A DNA stretch of 33,878 bases from Chthonomonas sp. UBA2387 (GCA_002343445.1 DDSP01000067.1:87121-120998), one strand, 5' to 3'; positions 18,401 through 26,118 are shown, numbered from the stretch's first letter. Translations and numbers: made by a program. Notes: generated by a model not told the origin, from the letters alone.

Positions 18401-18432
18401 GATGGGCGTTGGCGATTCTGCCGACGCCCATC
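18401..18432. terminator. 13-bp hairpin after the exported-protein gene
   Basis: Arms 18401-18413 and 18420-18432 pair over 13 bp (one G-U) with a 6-nt loop, 33 bp after the stop codon. No T tract follows. Probably a terminator, or the upstream edge of the next promoter: TATACT at 18448-18453 lies 57 bp before the next gene without a clear -35. Confidence 0.5.
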
Positions 18433-18509
18433 GGCCCATACGGGTGCTATACTGCGGCGTGCTTTGTCGCGCGGCGCTTCCGCGTGTGGGCGCAACTATC
18501 TGAGGTGCG

Positions 18510-19790
18510 ATGAGTTTGAAGAACTGGGTTTTCGCTTTTGTGGCAGCGCTGATCGTCATGGGCTGCGGTGGTGGAGGCGGCGGCAACGGCGGCGCGGGCG
18601 GTGGTCCGGGCGGCGGCGGCGGCACGACGGGCGATTCGACGATTGCCGCAGCGGTTCCTTCGGGTCCCGGCCAAATGTCCGTGGTCTTCTTGACCGGTCA
18701 AGGCCGAGCCGCAGGCGACCTGAGCGCCACGATCCGGCGCGTGTTCTTCGAGGACAACCTCGGCGTAGTCGAAACGCAGTTGAGCCCCCATCGCGTGCTG
18801 AACCTCGGCGAGTACACCGTTCAGTCCATCCCTCTGAACGTGCCGATGTCGAGCACGCAGAACGGCCGCAGCTTCAACACGTTCTCGCTGGACGTCGACA
18901 AGGTGCGCGTAGACAACGGCGACGGCACGTTCACCGAGCACCCCACGACGGGTGTCGCGATCTCGGGCGCGACCAACCAGTTCCCGCTCGAGGCCCGATC
19001 GTTGCTGGGCCGCAGCTCGGCCATTCAGATCTACCTCGACGATGCCACGATCTCGGTGACCGGTGGCGGAGTCCAGTTTGACAAGGCCCTCTTTGAGAGT
19101 CAGAACCTCAGCCCGCTCACGGGCTCCATTCCGAGCTTCCTGAGCGACTTTGTCGGGTTCGATATCTCCAACATGCCGAACCGGCCCCGCCTCTCGAACG
19201 GCCTGACGGCCACGAAGGTCATGTTCAGCGGCGACGGCATCGGCTTGGCGACGGGCTCTTCGAACGGGGCGTTCGAAGTGCTGACTCCGGACGACTCGAT
19301 CGAAGGCGTCTATGCGGCGCCGCAGGACATTCCCGGCACGGCCATTCCGTTCGGCACCTATTCGCTGGTCCAACCCGATCCGCGCGACCTGACCGGTACG
19401 GCCAAGATCACGGCCCTCCAGGGCATCTGGTACGAGTACGGCCGTGTCTTCAACGGCATCGGTACGTTCGAGATGATCACGTTCCCATCGAGCCGCGACG
19501 AAGAGGTCCAGGACCTCATCGCCGTCGTCCGCAACGATTCCGGCGTGATCACGAACTTCTACTTCGGATTCGTGGACCTCGCGGCCAAGGACTTCGCCCT
19601 GTACCCGCTCTCCAACGTGGTCAGCGGCGACGTGGACGGCGAGATCACGGGCACGCTCAACAGCCTCCAAGGTGTTGGCGACACCAACACGCCCGCCAAC
19701 GTCCGAAGCGGCCGATTCGCGTTCAACGCGGGCCAGGCGTTGCCGGCTGGTTTCCGACAGACGGGTCGCTTCGTCGTCTACCGACGCTGA
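18510..19790 (+). CDS. Large lipoprotein of unknown function with poly-Gly linker
   Basis: A 426-residue protein with a lipobox signal: KNWVFAFVAALIVMGC, Cys19. Immediately after the Cys comes a Gly-rich stretch (about 20 of 25 residues Gly), probably a flexible tether from the membrane. The remainder is beta-rich with repeated short motifs such as VVFLTGQGRAAGDLSATI, VDNGDGTFTEHP, YLDDATISVTGGGVQF and GEITGTLNSLQGVGDTNTP, and ends without a recognisable domain. The ATG is preceded by GAGGTG. It sits between two hairpins, so it is probably transcribed alone. A surface or periplasmic binding role is only a guess. Confidence 0.75.
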   Translation: MSLKNWVFAFVAALIVMGCGGGGGGNGGAGGGPGGGGGTTGDSTIAAAVPSGPGQMSVVFLTGQGRAAGDLSATIRRVFFEDNLGVVETQLSPHRVLNLGEYTVQSIPLNVPMSSTQNGRSFNTFSLDVDKVRVDNGDGTFTEHPTTGVAISGATNQFPLEARSLLGRSSAIQIYLDDATISVTGGGVQFDKALFESQNLSPLTGSIPSFLSDFVGFDISNMPNRPRLSNGLTATKVMFSGDGIGLATGSSNGAFEVLTPDDSIEGVYAAPQDIPGTAIPFGTYSLVQPDPRDLTGTAKITALQGIWYEYGRVFNGIGTFEMITFPSSRDEEVQDLIAVVRNDSGVITNFYFGFVDLAAKDFALYPLSNVVSGDVDGEITGTLNSLQGVGDTNTPANVRSGRFAFNAGQALPAGFRQTGRFVVYRR

Positions 19791-19806
19791 TTACGCATCC
19801 TCGCTT

Positions 19807-19840
19807 CGATGGGTCGTATAGTTCGCTATACGACCCATCG
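19807..19840. terminator. 15-bp perfect hairpin with UUCG loop
   Basis: Arms 19807-19821 and 19826-19840 are perfectly complementary around a TTCG tetraloop, one of the most stable RNA loops. It lies between the lipoprotein stop and the dop ATG at 19852, only 12 bp from that start. A terminator of the lipoprotein gene is likeliest, but it has no U tract and it could also sit in the 5' leader of dop. Confidence 0.75.
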
Positions 19841-19851
19841 TGGTTTGTGAT

Positions 19852-21321
19852 ATGAACCCCGAACACATCCTCTGCGGGATCGAAACCGAGTACGGCCTCG
19901 CCATCGAGGGCCGAACGCCGCGCGAGCAGGTCGGCGATGCCGCCGACGTCGTCCGTTGTTGCAAAGCCCCGTGCTGGGAAGGGTGGGATTACCGCCATGA
20001 ATCGCCCCGAGCAGACCTCCGAGGTTTCACGTTGGCTTCCCTCGCGACCGACCCCGTGGACGCTGCGTTCGACACGACCAAGCCCGCCTGGGGGCGCGAG
20101 GAACGGGCCGACCGAATCTTGGGCAACGGGGCGAGGTTCTACAACGACCACGGTCACCCAGAGTACGCCACGCCCGAATGCCGCTCGGCCCTCGAACTGG
20201 CTTGGGCCGACAAGGTCGGCGAGCGGGTGGTACTGACTGCAGCCCAACGCTACGAGCAGGAGACCGGCCGACGCACGCGGGTCTACAAGAACAACACCGA
20301 CCACCACGGTGCCTCCTACGGCACCCACGAGTCGTATCTCGCGCCACGATCGATGGGCTTCGAAGGCCTTGTCAAGGCCGTGATGCCCATCCTCATCGCC
20401 CGAATTCCCCTTTGCGGGGCGGGCAAGGTTGGTGCGGAGAACGGGACTCCTTGCGGCTTTCAGGTCAGCCAACGGGCCGATTTCTTCACCGAACCGTGGA
20501 ACGCCGAAACCCTCTATCGGCGCCCCGTGTTCAACACGCGCGACGAGCCGCACGCCGACCCCGAGCGCTGGATTCGATTGCACGTCATCTGCGGCGACGC
20601 CAACATGCTGCCCTCCGCAACCGCCCGCAAGGTCGAACTGGTGCGGCTGGCACTCGCGCTGGGCCAGATCGGCGAAGCCCCCGTCTGGCCGGTGAGCGAC
20701 CCCGTTCGAGCCTTTCAGTCGGTGAGCCGGGACCTCTCGTTCAAGTTCCGTATCGAGCTGGAAGGCGGACGTTGGACGACGGCCCGCGACATCGTCGAAT
20801 CCGTGTGCGCCTCTGCCGAACGGTTCCTCGACCTCTCCCCAACAACCCAGAGCATCATCGCCGAGTGCCGACACCTTTGGGAGGACCTCGAGATGCGCCA
20901 TGAGGCCTTCGCCTCCAAGGTGGACTGGGCCTCGAAGCGCCAGATGCTGCAGCAGTTCATCGAATCCGAAGGCACCTCGTGGCGCGACCCCGCACTCGTC
21001 GCCTACGACTTGGAGTTCCACAACCTCGACCCCGACGAGGGACTTTGCCGCGCGCTTCAGCAAATGGGGTTGGCCGAAGCCGACCCGCCCGAGAAGGCCC
21101 TCGACGAACGGATGGCGCTCCACGCCGAACCCACCCGCGCCCGTGCCCGAGGGCTCGCCGCCTTGCGGTTTGGCTCGTCGCTTCGCGCGGCGTGCTGGAG
21201 GTCCTTGGTCTTTGGAACGCCGACGGGTCTGTGGGAGATCGAACTGCATCCCGATCGCGAGTTTGCGATGGACCCGGCCCCGGATGACGTAGAATCGTTT
21301 GTCGAGACGCTCGAACCATGA
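19852..21321 (+). CDS. dop: Dop-type depupylase/deamidase
   Basis: A 489-residue member of the Dop/PafA carboxylate-amine ligase fold. Family blocks: LCGIETEYGLAIEG at residues 7-20, whose Glu residues bind ATP-Mg; WDYRHESPRADLRGF; NGARFYNDHGHPEYATPE, where Asp99 matches the catalytic Asp of Dop; YKNNTDHHGASYGTHESYL; SQRADFF; and FNTRDEPHADPERWIRLHVICGDAN. The spacing between the first strand and NGARFY is long enough to hold a Dop-loop, and the DHxHPEY and NTRDEPHAD wording follows Dop rather than PafA. Dop removes Pup from substrates and deamidates Pup ending in Gln. Here the tag already ends in Glu, so isopeptidase action is the likely role. Start at ATG 19852; the stop overlaps the tag gene (ATGA). 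Confidence 0.93.
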   Translation: MNPEHILCGIETEYGLAIEGRTPREQVGDAADVVRCCKAPCWEGWDYRHESPRADLRGFTLASLATDPVDAAFDTTKPAWGREERADRILGNGARFYNDHGHPEYATPECRSALELAWADKVGERVVLTAAQRYEQETGRRTRVYKNNTDHHGASYGTHESYLAPRSMGFEGLVKAVMPILIARIPLCGAGKVGAENGTPCGFQVSQRADFFTEPWNAETLYRRPVFNTRDEPHADPERWIRLHVICGDANMLPSATARKVELVRLALALGQIGEAPVWPVSDPVRAFQSVSRDLSFKFRIELEGGRWTTARDIVESVCASAERFLDLSPTTQSIIAECRHLWEDLEMRHEAFASKVDWASKRQMLQQFIESEGTSWRDPALVAYDLEFHNLDPDEGLCRALQQMGLAEADPPEKALDERMALHAEPTRARARGLAALRFGSSLRAACWRSLVFGTPTGLWEIELHPDREFAMDPAPDDVESFVETLEP

Positions 21322-21506
21322 TCGCCCACGCCGAAGACCGCCTGACCAAGCCGCTCACCCCCGAACCCGGCCGCCGCTCCGACGAGCAGCCCGGCCCGGT
21401 CCGCCCCGACGTCCAGCGCCCCGATGGCGGGAACGAGTTGCTGCGGCGGATGAAGCGGATCGACCCGGATCAGGCCAAGAAGTATCGCCAGCGGTCGGGG
21501 GAATAG
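21318..21506 (+). CDS. ubact: UBact/Pup-type ubiquitin-like protein tag
   Basis: A 62-residue, highly charged, Pro-rich protein with no hydrophobic core. The C-terminal third is a predicted helix, NELLRRMKRIDPDQAKKYRQ, followed by the terminus Arg-Ser-Gly-Glu. This fits UBact, the Pup-related tag described in Nitrospirae, Planctomycetes, Verrucomicrobia, Armatimonadetes and others, whose members end in R-(T/S)-G-(E/Q). Actinobacterial Pup ends in Gly-Gly-(E/Q). The N-terminal half (EPGRRSDEQPGPVRPD) looks disordered, as in Pup. Since the final residue is Glu, ligation through its side-chain carboxylate needs no deamidation. It overlaps dop by 4 nt, so the two are coupled. The ligase is not in this window. 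Confidence 0.93.
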   Translation: MIAHAEDRLTKPLTPEPGRRSDEQPGPVRPDVQRPDGGNELLRRMKRIDPDQAKKYRQRSGE

Positions 21507-21524
21507 GCTGACCGTCACAGCCGC

Positions 21525-21553
21525 TTGACATTTGAACGCGAGTGACCTATACT
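21525..21553 (+). promoter_or_regulatory. Near-consensus sigma-70 promoter of the NYN gene
   Basis: TTGACA at 21525-21530 and TATACT at 21548-21553 with exactly 17 bp between. It starts 19 bp after the tag gene's stop and is the strongest promoter in the window. Predicted start near 21560. Confidence 0.88.
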
Positions 21554-21567
21554 ATGGGCAAGATAAC

Positions 21568-21612
21568 CCCTCGCGATCGCCGCGAGGGAATGGGCTCGCC
21601 AATGGCGGGCCC
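21568..21612 (+). promoter_or_regulatory. Two-hairpin structured leader
   Basis: Hairpin 1: 8 perfect bp (21568-21575 with 21581-21588), loop ATCGC. Hairpin 2: 9 bp with one G-U (21592-21600 with 21604-21612), loop AAT, followed by TATTCGTCTTT. The second hairpin and T-rich run resemble a weak terminator, so attenuation or protection of the transcript is possible. A GGAG lies 7 nt before the GTG at 21633. I could not match it to a known riboswitch. Confidence 0.7.
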
Positions 21613-21632
21613 TATTCGTCTTTGGAGTACGG

Positions 21633-22247
21633 GTGCGAACGATCGCCTATATTGACGGCTTCAACTTGTACTATTCGATGCTCCGCGGCACCGGTGCCCG
21701 GTGGCTTGATCTCCAGCGCCTGGTCAGCAGGTCGTTCCCGTCAGACGCCGTCGAAGCCGTTTGGTACTTCACGGCCGTGGTTCACAAGAGCGAAGATGAC
21801 CCAAAGCGGCCCAAGCGGCAAATCGAGTACATCCGCTTGTTGGAGGCCACGGGTGTCCGCGTCCAACTCGGCTCCTTTACAAGACACAAGGTTTGGACCA
21901 AGACTGTGGAAGGCTCGCCGGTGCGGGTTGTTCGCGTACAAGAAAAGGGGTCGGACGTGAACCTCGCCACCAGGCTCCTGATCGACGCGGCCAGCGGTGC
22001 GTTTGAGCAGGCCGTGATCGTCTCGAATGACTCGGACCTCCAGGGTCCCATCCTTCACGTGTCGCAGAACTTGAACCTTCGAGTCACCGTACTCCAACCC
22101 GTTCTGCGGCGCGCGGCTGCCTCGGTTAGTCTGGCGAGGGCGGCCACAGCCTCCAAACTCCTGGACGCTCGCCTTCTCTCCCAATGCCTTTTCCCAGATA
22201 CTCTCGCCATTGCGGGAACAAGCTACAGGAAACCGGAAACATGGTGA
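21633..22247 (+). CDS. NYN-domain (LabA/DUF88-like) putative RNase
   Basis: A 204-residue protein with the NYN/PIN-like acidic site: YIDGFNLYYSML with Asp8 and Asn11, then EKGSDVNLATRLLIDA with Asp108, then VIVSNDSDLQGPI with Asp133 and Asp135. NYN proteins are metal-dependent nucleases, mostly acting on RNA; the LabA-like branch is widespread but few members have known targets. The last 60 residues are Ala/Ser/Arg-rich with no recognised domain. Start is GTG with GGAG upstream. It lies between the tag and proteasome genes, has its own promoter and leader, and its stop overlaps the start region of the beta-subunit gene, so it is translated in coupling with it. Confidence 0.87.
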   Translation: MRTIAYIDGFNLYYSMLRGTGARWLDLQRLVSRSFPSDAVEAVWYFTAVVHKSEDDPKRPKRQIEYIRLLEATGVRVQLGSFTRHKVWTKTVEGSPVRVVRVQEKGSDVNLATRLLIDAASGAFEQAVIVSNDSDLQGPILHVSQNLNLRVTVLQPVLRRAAASVSLARAATASKLLDARLLSQCLFPDTLAIAGTSYRKPETW

Positions 22248-22966
22248 TGTCTTTCTCAGAACTCGTCGGTTGGAGCCCGCCCATGGCCTCCGATCAGGAA
22301 ACCCACGGCACGACCGTGATGGCCGTTCGCTACGCCGAGGGTGTCTTGGTCGTCGCCGACCGCCGCGCCACCGCGGGGCACCTGATCATGTTCGATCAAG
22401 CCGAGAAGGTCCTCTCGCTCGACGACGAGACCCTGATCGCGATCAGCGGCGCGTTCGCCCGCTCGATCGAAGTGTGCCGGTTCCTCCAGCACGCGTTCAA
22501 GTTCTTCCGGCGGATCAACCTGCAAGAGATGTCGCTGGAAGGCAAACTGATGGAAATCTCGCGGGCTCTGGCGGGCAATGCGCCCATGGCGTCGCAGGGC
22601 ATCGGGGTGTTCCTGCCCATCGTGGCCGCCTACGACCGCAAGCGCGACAAGTTCTCGCTGCACTTCTTCGACGGCGCCGGGGCGCGGTTCGAGAGCGGGG
22701 CCTATGCGTGCGCGGGGTCCGGCTCCGAGCGCATTCGCGGCGCGTTCGAGCTTGTCGCCCGCAAAGAAGGCGACTGGGCGCGGCAGCCGCTCGATCAGGC
22801 GCTGGGCAATGCGCTGACGCTGTTGGACATCGCGGCGGACCTCGATTCGGCCACGGGCGGGTTCACCAAGGAACTGCCCGTCGTCTGGACCCTCGACCGC
22901 TCGGGCGCGAAGCGCCTGGAAGCCGACGCCGTCGGCTCGGTTGTGTCGCACGTGTTGGGGCGCTAG
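22241..22966 (+). CDS. prcB: 20S proteasome beta subunit
   Basis: A 241-residue N-terminal nucleophile hydrolase. A 23-residue propeptide ends in His-Gly, and the mature protein begins with Thr-Thr-Val-Met. Counting from that Thr1, Asp17 (VVADRRATAG) and Lys33 (QAEKVLS) fall at the exact catalytic positions. Later family marks: LIAISGAFARSIEVCRFLQ, YACAGSGSERIRGAF and LDIAADLDSATGG, close to mycobacterial PrcB. So the subunit should process itself and be active. Starts at 22241 (used) or 22247, where TGATG overlaps the NYN stop. It needs an alpha ring for gated assembly, and none lies downstream: the next gene runs the other way and shares the stop-codon bases CTAG with prcB. Confidence 0.93.
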   Translation: MVMSFSELVGWSPPMASDQETHGTTVMAVRYAEGVLVVADRRATAGHLIMFDQAEKVLSLDDETLIAISGAFARSIEVCRFLQHAFKFFRRINLQEMSLEGKLMEISRALAGNAPMASQGIGVFLPIVAAYDRKRDKFSLHFFDGAGARFESGAYACAGSGSERIRGAFELVARKEGDWARQPLDQALGNALTLLDIAADLDSATGGFTKELPVVWTLDRSGAKRLEADAVGSVVSHVLGR

Positions 22967-23346
22967 GATCGCATCGTGCGCAGCGTGGCCACCACCGACG
23001 GTCGCTGCAAGAATCCGGCGGTCAGGTCAACCAATGACTCTTGGTCCGGAGCTGACACAGGGTCTTCTTCGGCGAAATCCAGCGAAACCGGAAACCCCGC
23101 GGGGGGCACATAGGCACGGAACAACGTCGTGGTTACGGCGCCACCGACCTGCTCGGCAGTCACCCGATACCCGTCGCCGAGGTTGGTGGCCCACCCCCGC
23201 TCAAGCGACACCTTCACGCCTTGTCCAGTCGCAACACCGATCGCCGTAGCAACCTCTTGCAGTGCACCCACGGCGCGCTCGTAGTCTGTCGAAGGATCCG
23301 CGTTGAGGGCGTCACGCAAACTCTCGGTCAACGACTCGATTCTCAT
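22963..23346 (-). CDS. Small uncharacterised protein
   Basis: A 127-residue protein with no signal or membrane segment. The N-terminal half is helical and acidic (IESLTESLRDALNAD, YERAVGALQEVATAIG); the middle is beta-rich with WATNLGDGYRVTAEQVGG; the C-terminal part has LVDLTAGFLQRPSVVATL. I recognise no family. The ATG is 9 nt after the stop of the upstream endonuclease/exonuclease/phosphatase-family gene, so they form a leftward pair. Its stop codon overlaps the prcB stop within CTAG. The start at 23346 is one of two neighbouring ATGs; 23352 is the other. Confidence 0.6.
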   Translation of the reverse strand: MRIESLTESLRDALNADPSTDYERAVGALQEVATAIGVATGQGVKVSLERGWATNLGDGYRVTAEQVGGAVTTTLFRAYVPPAGFPVSLDFAEEDPVSAPDQESLVDLTAGFLQRPSVVATLRTMRS

Positions 23347-23355
23347 ACACACAGT

Positions 23356-24324
23356 CTACACAATGTCTAGCTCGGCGACGAGGGCAAAGTGATCGCTGAC
23401 CCCTTGGCCCGTCTCTGCATCCCACCGCGCCGGCTTCAGGCTGCCGCTAACGGTCTGATTGATCGTAGCTGGAACGGCCAGGCAACGGATGCTGCCCTCC
23501 CGAACGCGGTATGGGCCGGTGAAGAGCATCCTCTTGGAGAACATCATCTGGTCGAAGAGCGCGGGCGGTGAAGAATCGTGGGTGGTTTTTGGCCTGGGCT
23601 CCAGACTGGTGGCGAATCCCGCCTCCTCCACAAAGTCGCCCTCGGTCAGAAACCTCCACGACGCGTTGTATAGGCTCGACCGAGGCGCTCCGCGATAGCC
23701 ACAGTTTCGGTGATGCCGGTAGCAGTTGAGCTCGGGCATTGAGAACGGCTTCTCAAACGGCTCAGCGTTGAAATCGCCCATGCAGATGATAGACGGCGCT
23801 TGTTCGGCCAGAAGCTGCAGCCTCTCACCCAGCATGCGCGCAGAATCGATGCGATCGGCGTCAGTCGCCTGGGTTCCGCCCAAACGACTCTTCCAGTGAT
23901 TCACCACAACCAAGATCGGTTCGCTGCGGCCAATGAGTTCCACCGATGCCACCATAAACCTCGGCCGACCGGCGGCAACATCCAAGACGAACACCTTCGC
24001 CATTTGAGAGACGGTGTCACTTCGTCCAAGCAAACCTAAGCCGCTCTGGCCGGAATTCTCCCCGCTTGCGGAATGCCAGACGCCATGATAGGCATGGCCC
24101 GTTGCGGCTGCCATCCGAGCCCTCAACCGCTCGAAAACCCTGGCATCGCCGACCTCAGCAACTCCGATCAAATGGGGAACTTCGGATAAGGACTGCGCAA
24201 CGGTCGCGGCGATCCCAGCCAACCGACGGTCCAGTTCGCCCTCGGATTGTGGACCACGGGACAGCCCCAGCCTTGGGTCGAACAGGTTGTACAGGTTCCA
24301 GAACAGGAGAGTGAGGCTTGCCAC
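23356..24324 (-). CDS. Endonuclease/exonuclease/phosphatase-family protein
   Basis: A 322-residue member of the EEP fold. Signature residues appear in order: LLFWNLYNLFD (Asn binding metal), IGVAEVGD (Glu), VVVNHWKSRLGGT (His), CMGDFNAEP (Asp/Asn), and the C-terminal SDHFALVAEL (Asp-His catalytic pair). Such enzymes are metal-dependent nucleases or phosphodiesterases acting on DNA, RNA or lipids. The substrate is not evident. No signal peptide, so probably cytoplasmic. The start is a GTG with GAGGTGAT upstream. It follows the acyl-CoA dehydrogenase gene by 44 nt and is itself followed at 9 nt by the small uncharacterised gene. Confidence 0.9.
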   Translation of the reverse strand: MASLTLLFWNLYNLFDPRLGLSRGPQSEGELDRRLAGIAATVAQSLSEVPHLIGVAEVGDARVFERLRARMAAATGHAYHGVWHSASGENSGQSGLGLLGRSDTVSQMAKVFVLDVAAGRPRFMVASVELIGRSEPILVVVNHWKSRLGGTQATDADRIDSARMLGERLQLLAEQAPSIICMGDFNAEPFEKPFSMPELNCYRHHRNCGYRGAPRSSLYNASWRFLTEGDFVEEAGFATSLEPRPKTTHDSSPPALFDQMMFSKRMLFTGPYRVREGSIRCLAVPATINQTVSGSLKPARWDAETGQGVSDHFALVAELDIV

Positions 24325-24368
24325 GGATCACCTCGGACCAAGACTCACTCTACCTGCCCACGAACCCA

Positions 24369-25574
24369 TCACGCATTCTCGCCGAACGGATACGTCGGCA
24401 ACACGCGATCCAACGGCCGATCCGAGCGGTAGCCCAGCGCGTACTCCGCCTGCATCAGCTGGTGGATCTCCCGAGTACCCTCGTAAATCACCGCCCCGCG
24501 CGAATTGCGGAAGTGGCGCTCGACCGGGAACTCGTCGGTAAAGCCATAGGCCCCGTGAATCTCGATCGCGTCGTTGGCCGCTTCAAAGGCCGTGTTGCAG
24601 TTCGTCCACTTGGCTAGGCTCACCTCGCGCGTGTGGCGCAAGCCGACGTTCTTCATCCAGCCCACCTGGTAGTAAAGCAAACGCCCGATGTCGCGGCCCT
24701 GAGCCATCTTGGCGATCATCTGCTGCACCAGTTGCTTCCGACCGATCGGTTCGCCGCCCACTTTGCGGTCGTTGGCGTAGCGCACACTGGCTTCCAGACA
24801 AGCCGTGATGATGCCCACCGCGCCCGCGGCGACCGTGTACCGCCCGTGGTCCAGCGCCGACATCGCCACCTTGAACCCGTCGCCCTCCTCCCCCAGCCGA
24901 TCGGCGGCGGAAACGCGCACGTTGTCGAAAAAGATCTCGCCCGTGTTCCCCGCTCGCACGCCCAACTTGCCCTTGATCGCGCGACTGGAAAATCCCGGCG
25001 TGTGGCGGTTCACGATGAACGCGCTCATGCCCTTCGCCTTGTTCGAGGCGTTCGGGTCGGTGACGGCGACCACTAGGAACTGGTCGGCGTAATCGGCCAG
25101 GCTGATCCACGTCTTCTGGCCGTTCAAAATGTACTCGTCGCCCGATCGCTCGGCGCGCGTCTTGATGTTGACGGCGTCGCTGCCCGCGTCGGGTTCGGTG
25201 AGTCCGAACGCGCCGACCTTCTCGCCGCGAGCCAAGGGCGGCAGCCAGCGCATCTTCTGCTCGGGCGTGCCCCATTGCAGGGTGGTCAGGCAGTGCAGCC
25301 CGCTGTGGACGCTCATCACTACGCGCGCGCTGGTGTCCCCCCGCTCGAGCTCTTCGCACACGATGCCGAGGCTGATGTAATCGGTGTCCGACCCGTCGTA
25401 TTTGCCGGGGATGCCGATGCCCAGCAAGCCCGCCGCGCCCATCTTGCGCAACGTGTCGGGGTCGCTTTCGTGCGCCCGATCCCGCTCGGCCAATCCGGGG
25501 GTGATTTCCTGGTCCGCGAACTTGCGGGCCATCTCCCGGATCATGTCGTGTTCGCGGGTGAGAGAGAAGTCCAT
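24369..25574 (-). CDS. Acyl-CoA dehydrogenase
   Basis: A 401-residue flavoprotein of the acyl-CoA dehydrogenase family. Family blocks: MDFSLTREHDMIREMARKFAD, EKVGAFGLTEPDAGSD (the FAD/substrate signature), NGQKTWISLADYADQFLV, GRYTVAAGAVGI and the C-terminal QLMQAEYALGYRSDRP. The catalytic base is probably the Glu of VIYEGTREIHQ. It removes two hydrogens from acyl-CoA in fatty-acid or amino-acid catabolism; the chain-length preference is not clear from sequence. The start at 25574 matches the family. No beta-oxidation genes are adjacent, so the pathway is not fixed by context. Confidence 0.95.
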   Translation of the reverse strand: MDFSLTREHDMIREMARKFADQEITPGLAERDRAHESDPDTLRKMGAAGLLGIGIPGKYDGSDTDYISLGIVCEELERGDTSARVVMSVHSGLHCLTTLQWGTPEQKMRWLPPLARGEKVGAFGLTEPDAGSDAVNIKTRAERSGDEYILNGQKTWISLADYADQFLVVAVTDPNASNKAKGMSAFIVNRHTPGFSSRAIKGKLGVRAGNTGEIFFDNVRVSAADRLGEEGDGFKVAMSALDHGRYTVAAGAVGIITACLEASVRYANDRKVGGEPIGRKQLVQQMIAKMAQGRDIGRLLYYQVGWMKNVGLRHTREVSLAKWTNCNTAFEAANDAIEIHGAYGFTDEFPVERHFRNSRGAVIYEGTREIHQLMQAEYALGYRSDRPLDRVLPTYPFGENA

Positions 25575-25625
25575 GGCTTGAAATTGTACCGGCGAGGGCG
25601 CCGCGCGATCGGGTCCGGGGCTGCA

Positions 25626-25677
25626 CACCCCTCCAGAATTCCCCTCCTCTGGGGGGTGGCCGCAGGCCAGGGTGGTC
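25626..25677. repeat. Palindromic intergenic element
   Basis: ACCCC-t-CCAGA (25627-25637) pairs imperfectly with TCTGG-GGGGT (25648-25657), followed by a TGGCC-gca-GGCCA stem (25657-25669). The wording GGGGTGGCCG-AGGCC is typical of dispersed intergenic repeats in several phyla, so it is probably one copy of a repeat family. It lies in the 544-bp gap between the acyl-CoA dehydrogenase and acetyltransferase genes; the rest of the gap (about 25690-25990) shows no credible gene, RNA or promoter. Confidence 0.45.
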
Positions 25678-25998
25678 CGGTTCTAAGAGGACGGAGCCTC
25701 ACCGAACCCGGTCTCCGGGGTGCCACGGTCGCCCGGGTTCAACCACCCCTCCTAACCCGAGAGCGTCCCGGCCAGGCAGACCGTGCAGGTGTCGCCAAGG
25801 GGTCGAGTGCCCATCACGAGTTCCGACCCCGCGAGAAGCAGATTGCGAAGGAATACGGCGTGGGGCCGGGAACATCGTGGCACCCATTGGGGAGGATCAG
25901 GCCGTTTGACATTTCCACCCCGCACACCCTGACCAGTGGGGAGCGTCGGCAGGTTGTCCGCACGCGGTCGGCAAGTTGAACAGGTCAGGATTCCCGAA

Positions 25999-26029
25999 CC
26001 ACCTGGCCACCACTTGCCCGCCAATTGCC
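25999..26029 (-). repeat. Three 11-bp tandem units, copy B
   Basis: On the minus strand: GGCAATTGG, GGCAAGTGG, GCCAGGTGG at an exact 11-bp period, separated by CG and TG and followed by TT. Same architecture as 7941-7971, including a TTCCCC just upstream of the array. About 90 bp upstream of the acetyltransferase gene. Confidence 0.6.
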
Positions 26030-26118
26030 AGCGTCTGGGGGGAAGTGAATGTGAATCGTGAGTCGTGAACCGCGCCATCCCAAGGAACCGAGCCGGCGCG
26101 CGGCGAACACAACGAGCG

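Noticed and set aside
19852..21321. PafA (tag ligase) instead of Dop
   Set aside because: The wording DHGHPEY, YKNNTDHHGASYG and NTRDEPHAD, and the long spacer after the first strand, follow Dop. A profile search comparing Dop and PafA would settle it.
25738..25760. T-loop-like GGTTCAA that could hint at a tRNA
   Set aside because: No acceptor, D or anticodon stem can be formed around it.
25752..26078. 108-codon minus-strand open frame in the gap before the acetyltransferase gene
   Set aside because: No ribosome-binding site, no family resemblance, Cys/Pro/Trp-rich composition, and it runs through the 11-bp repeat array.
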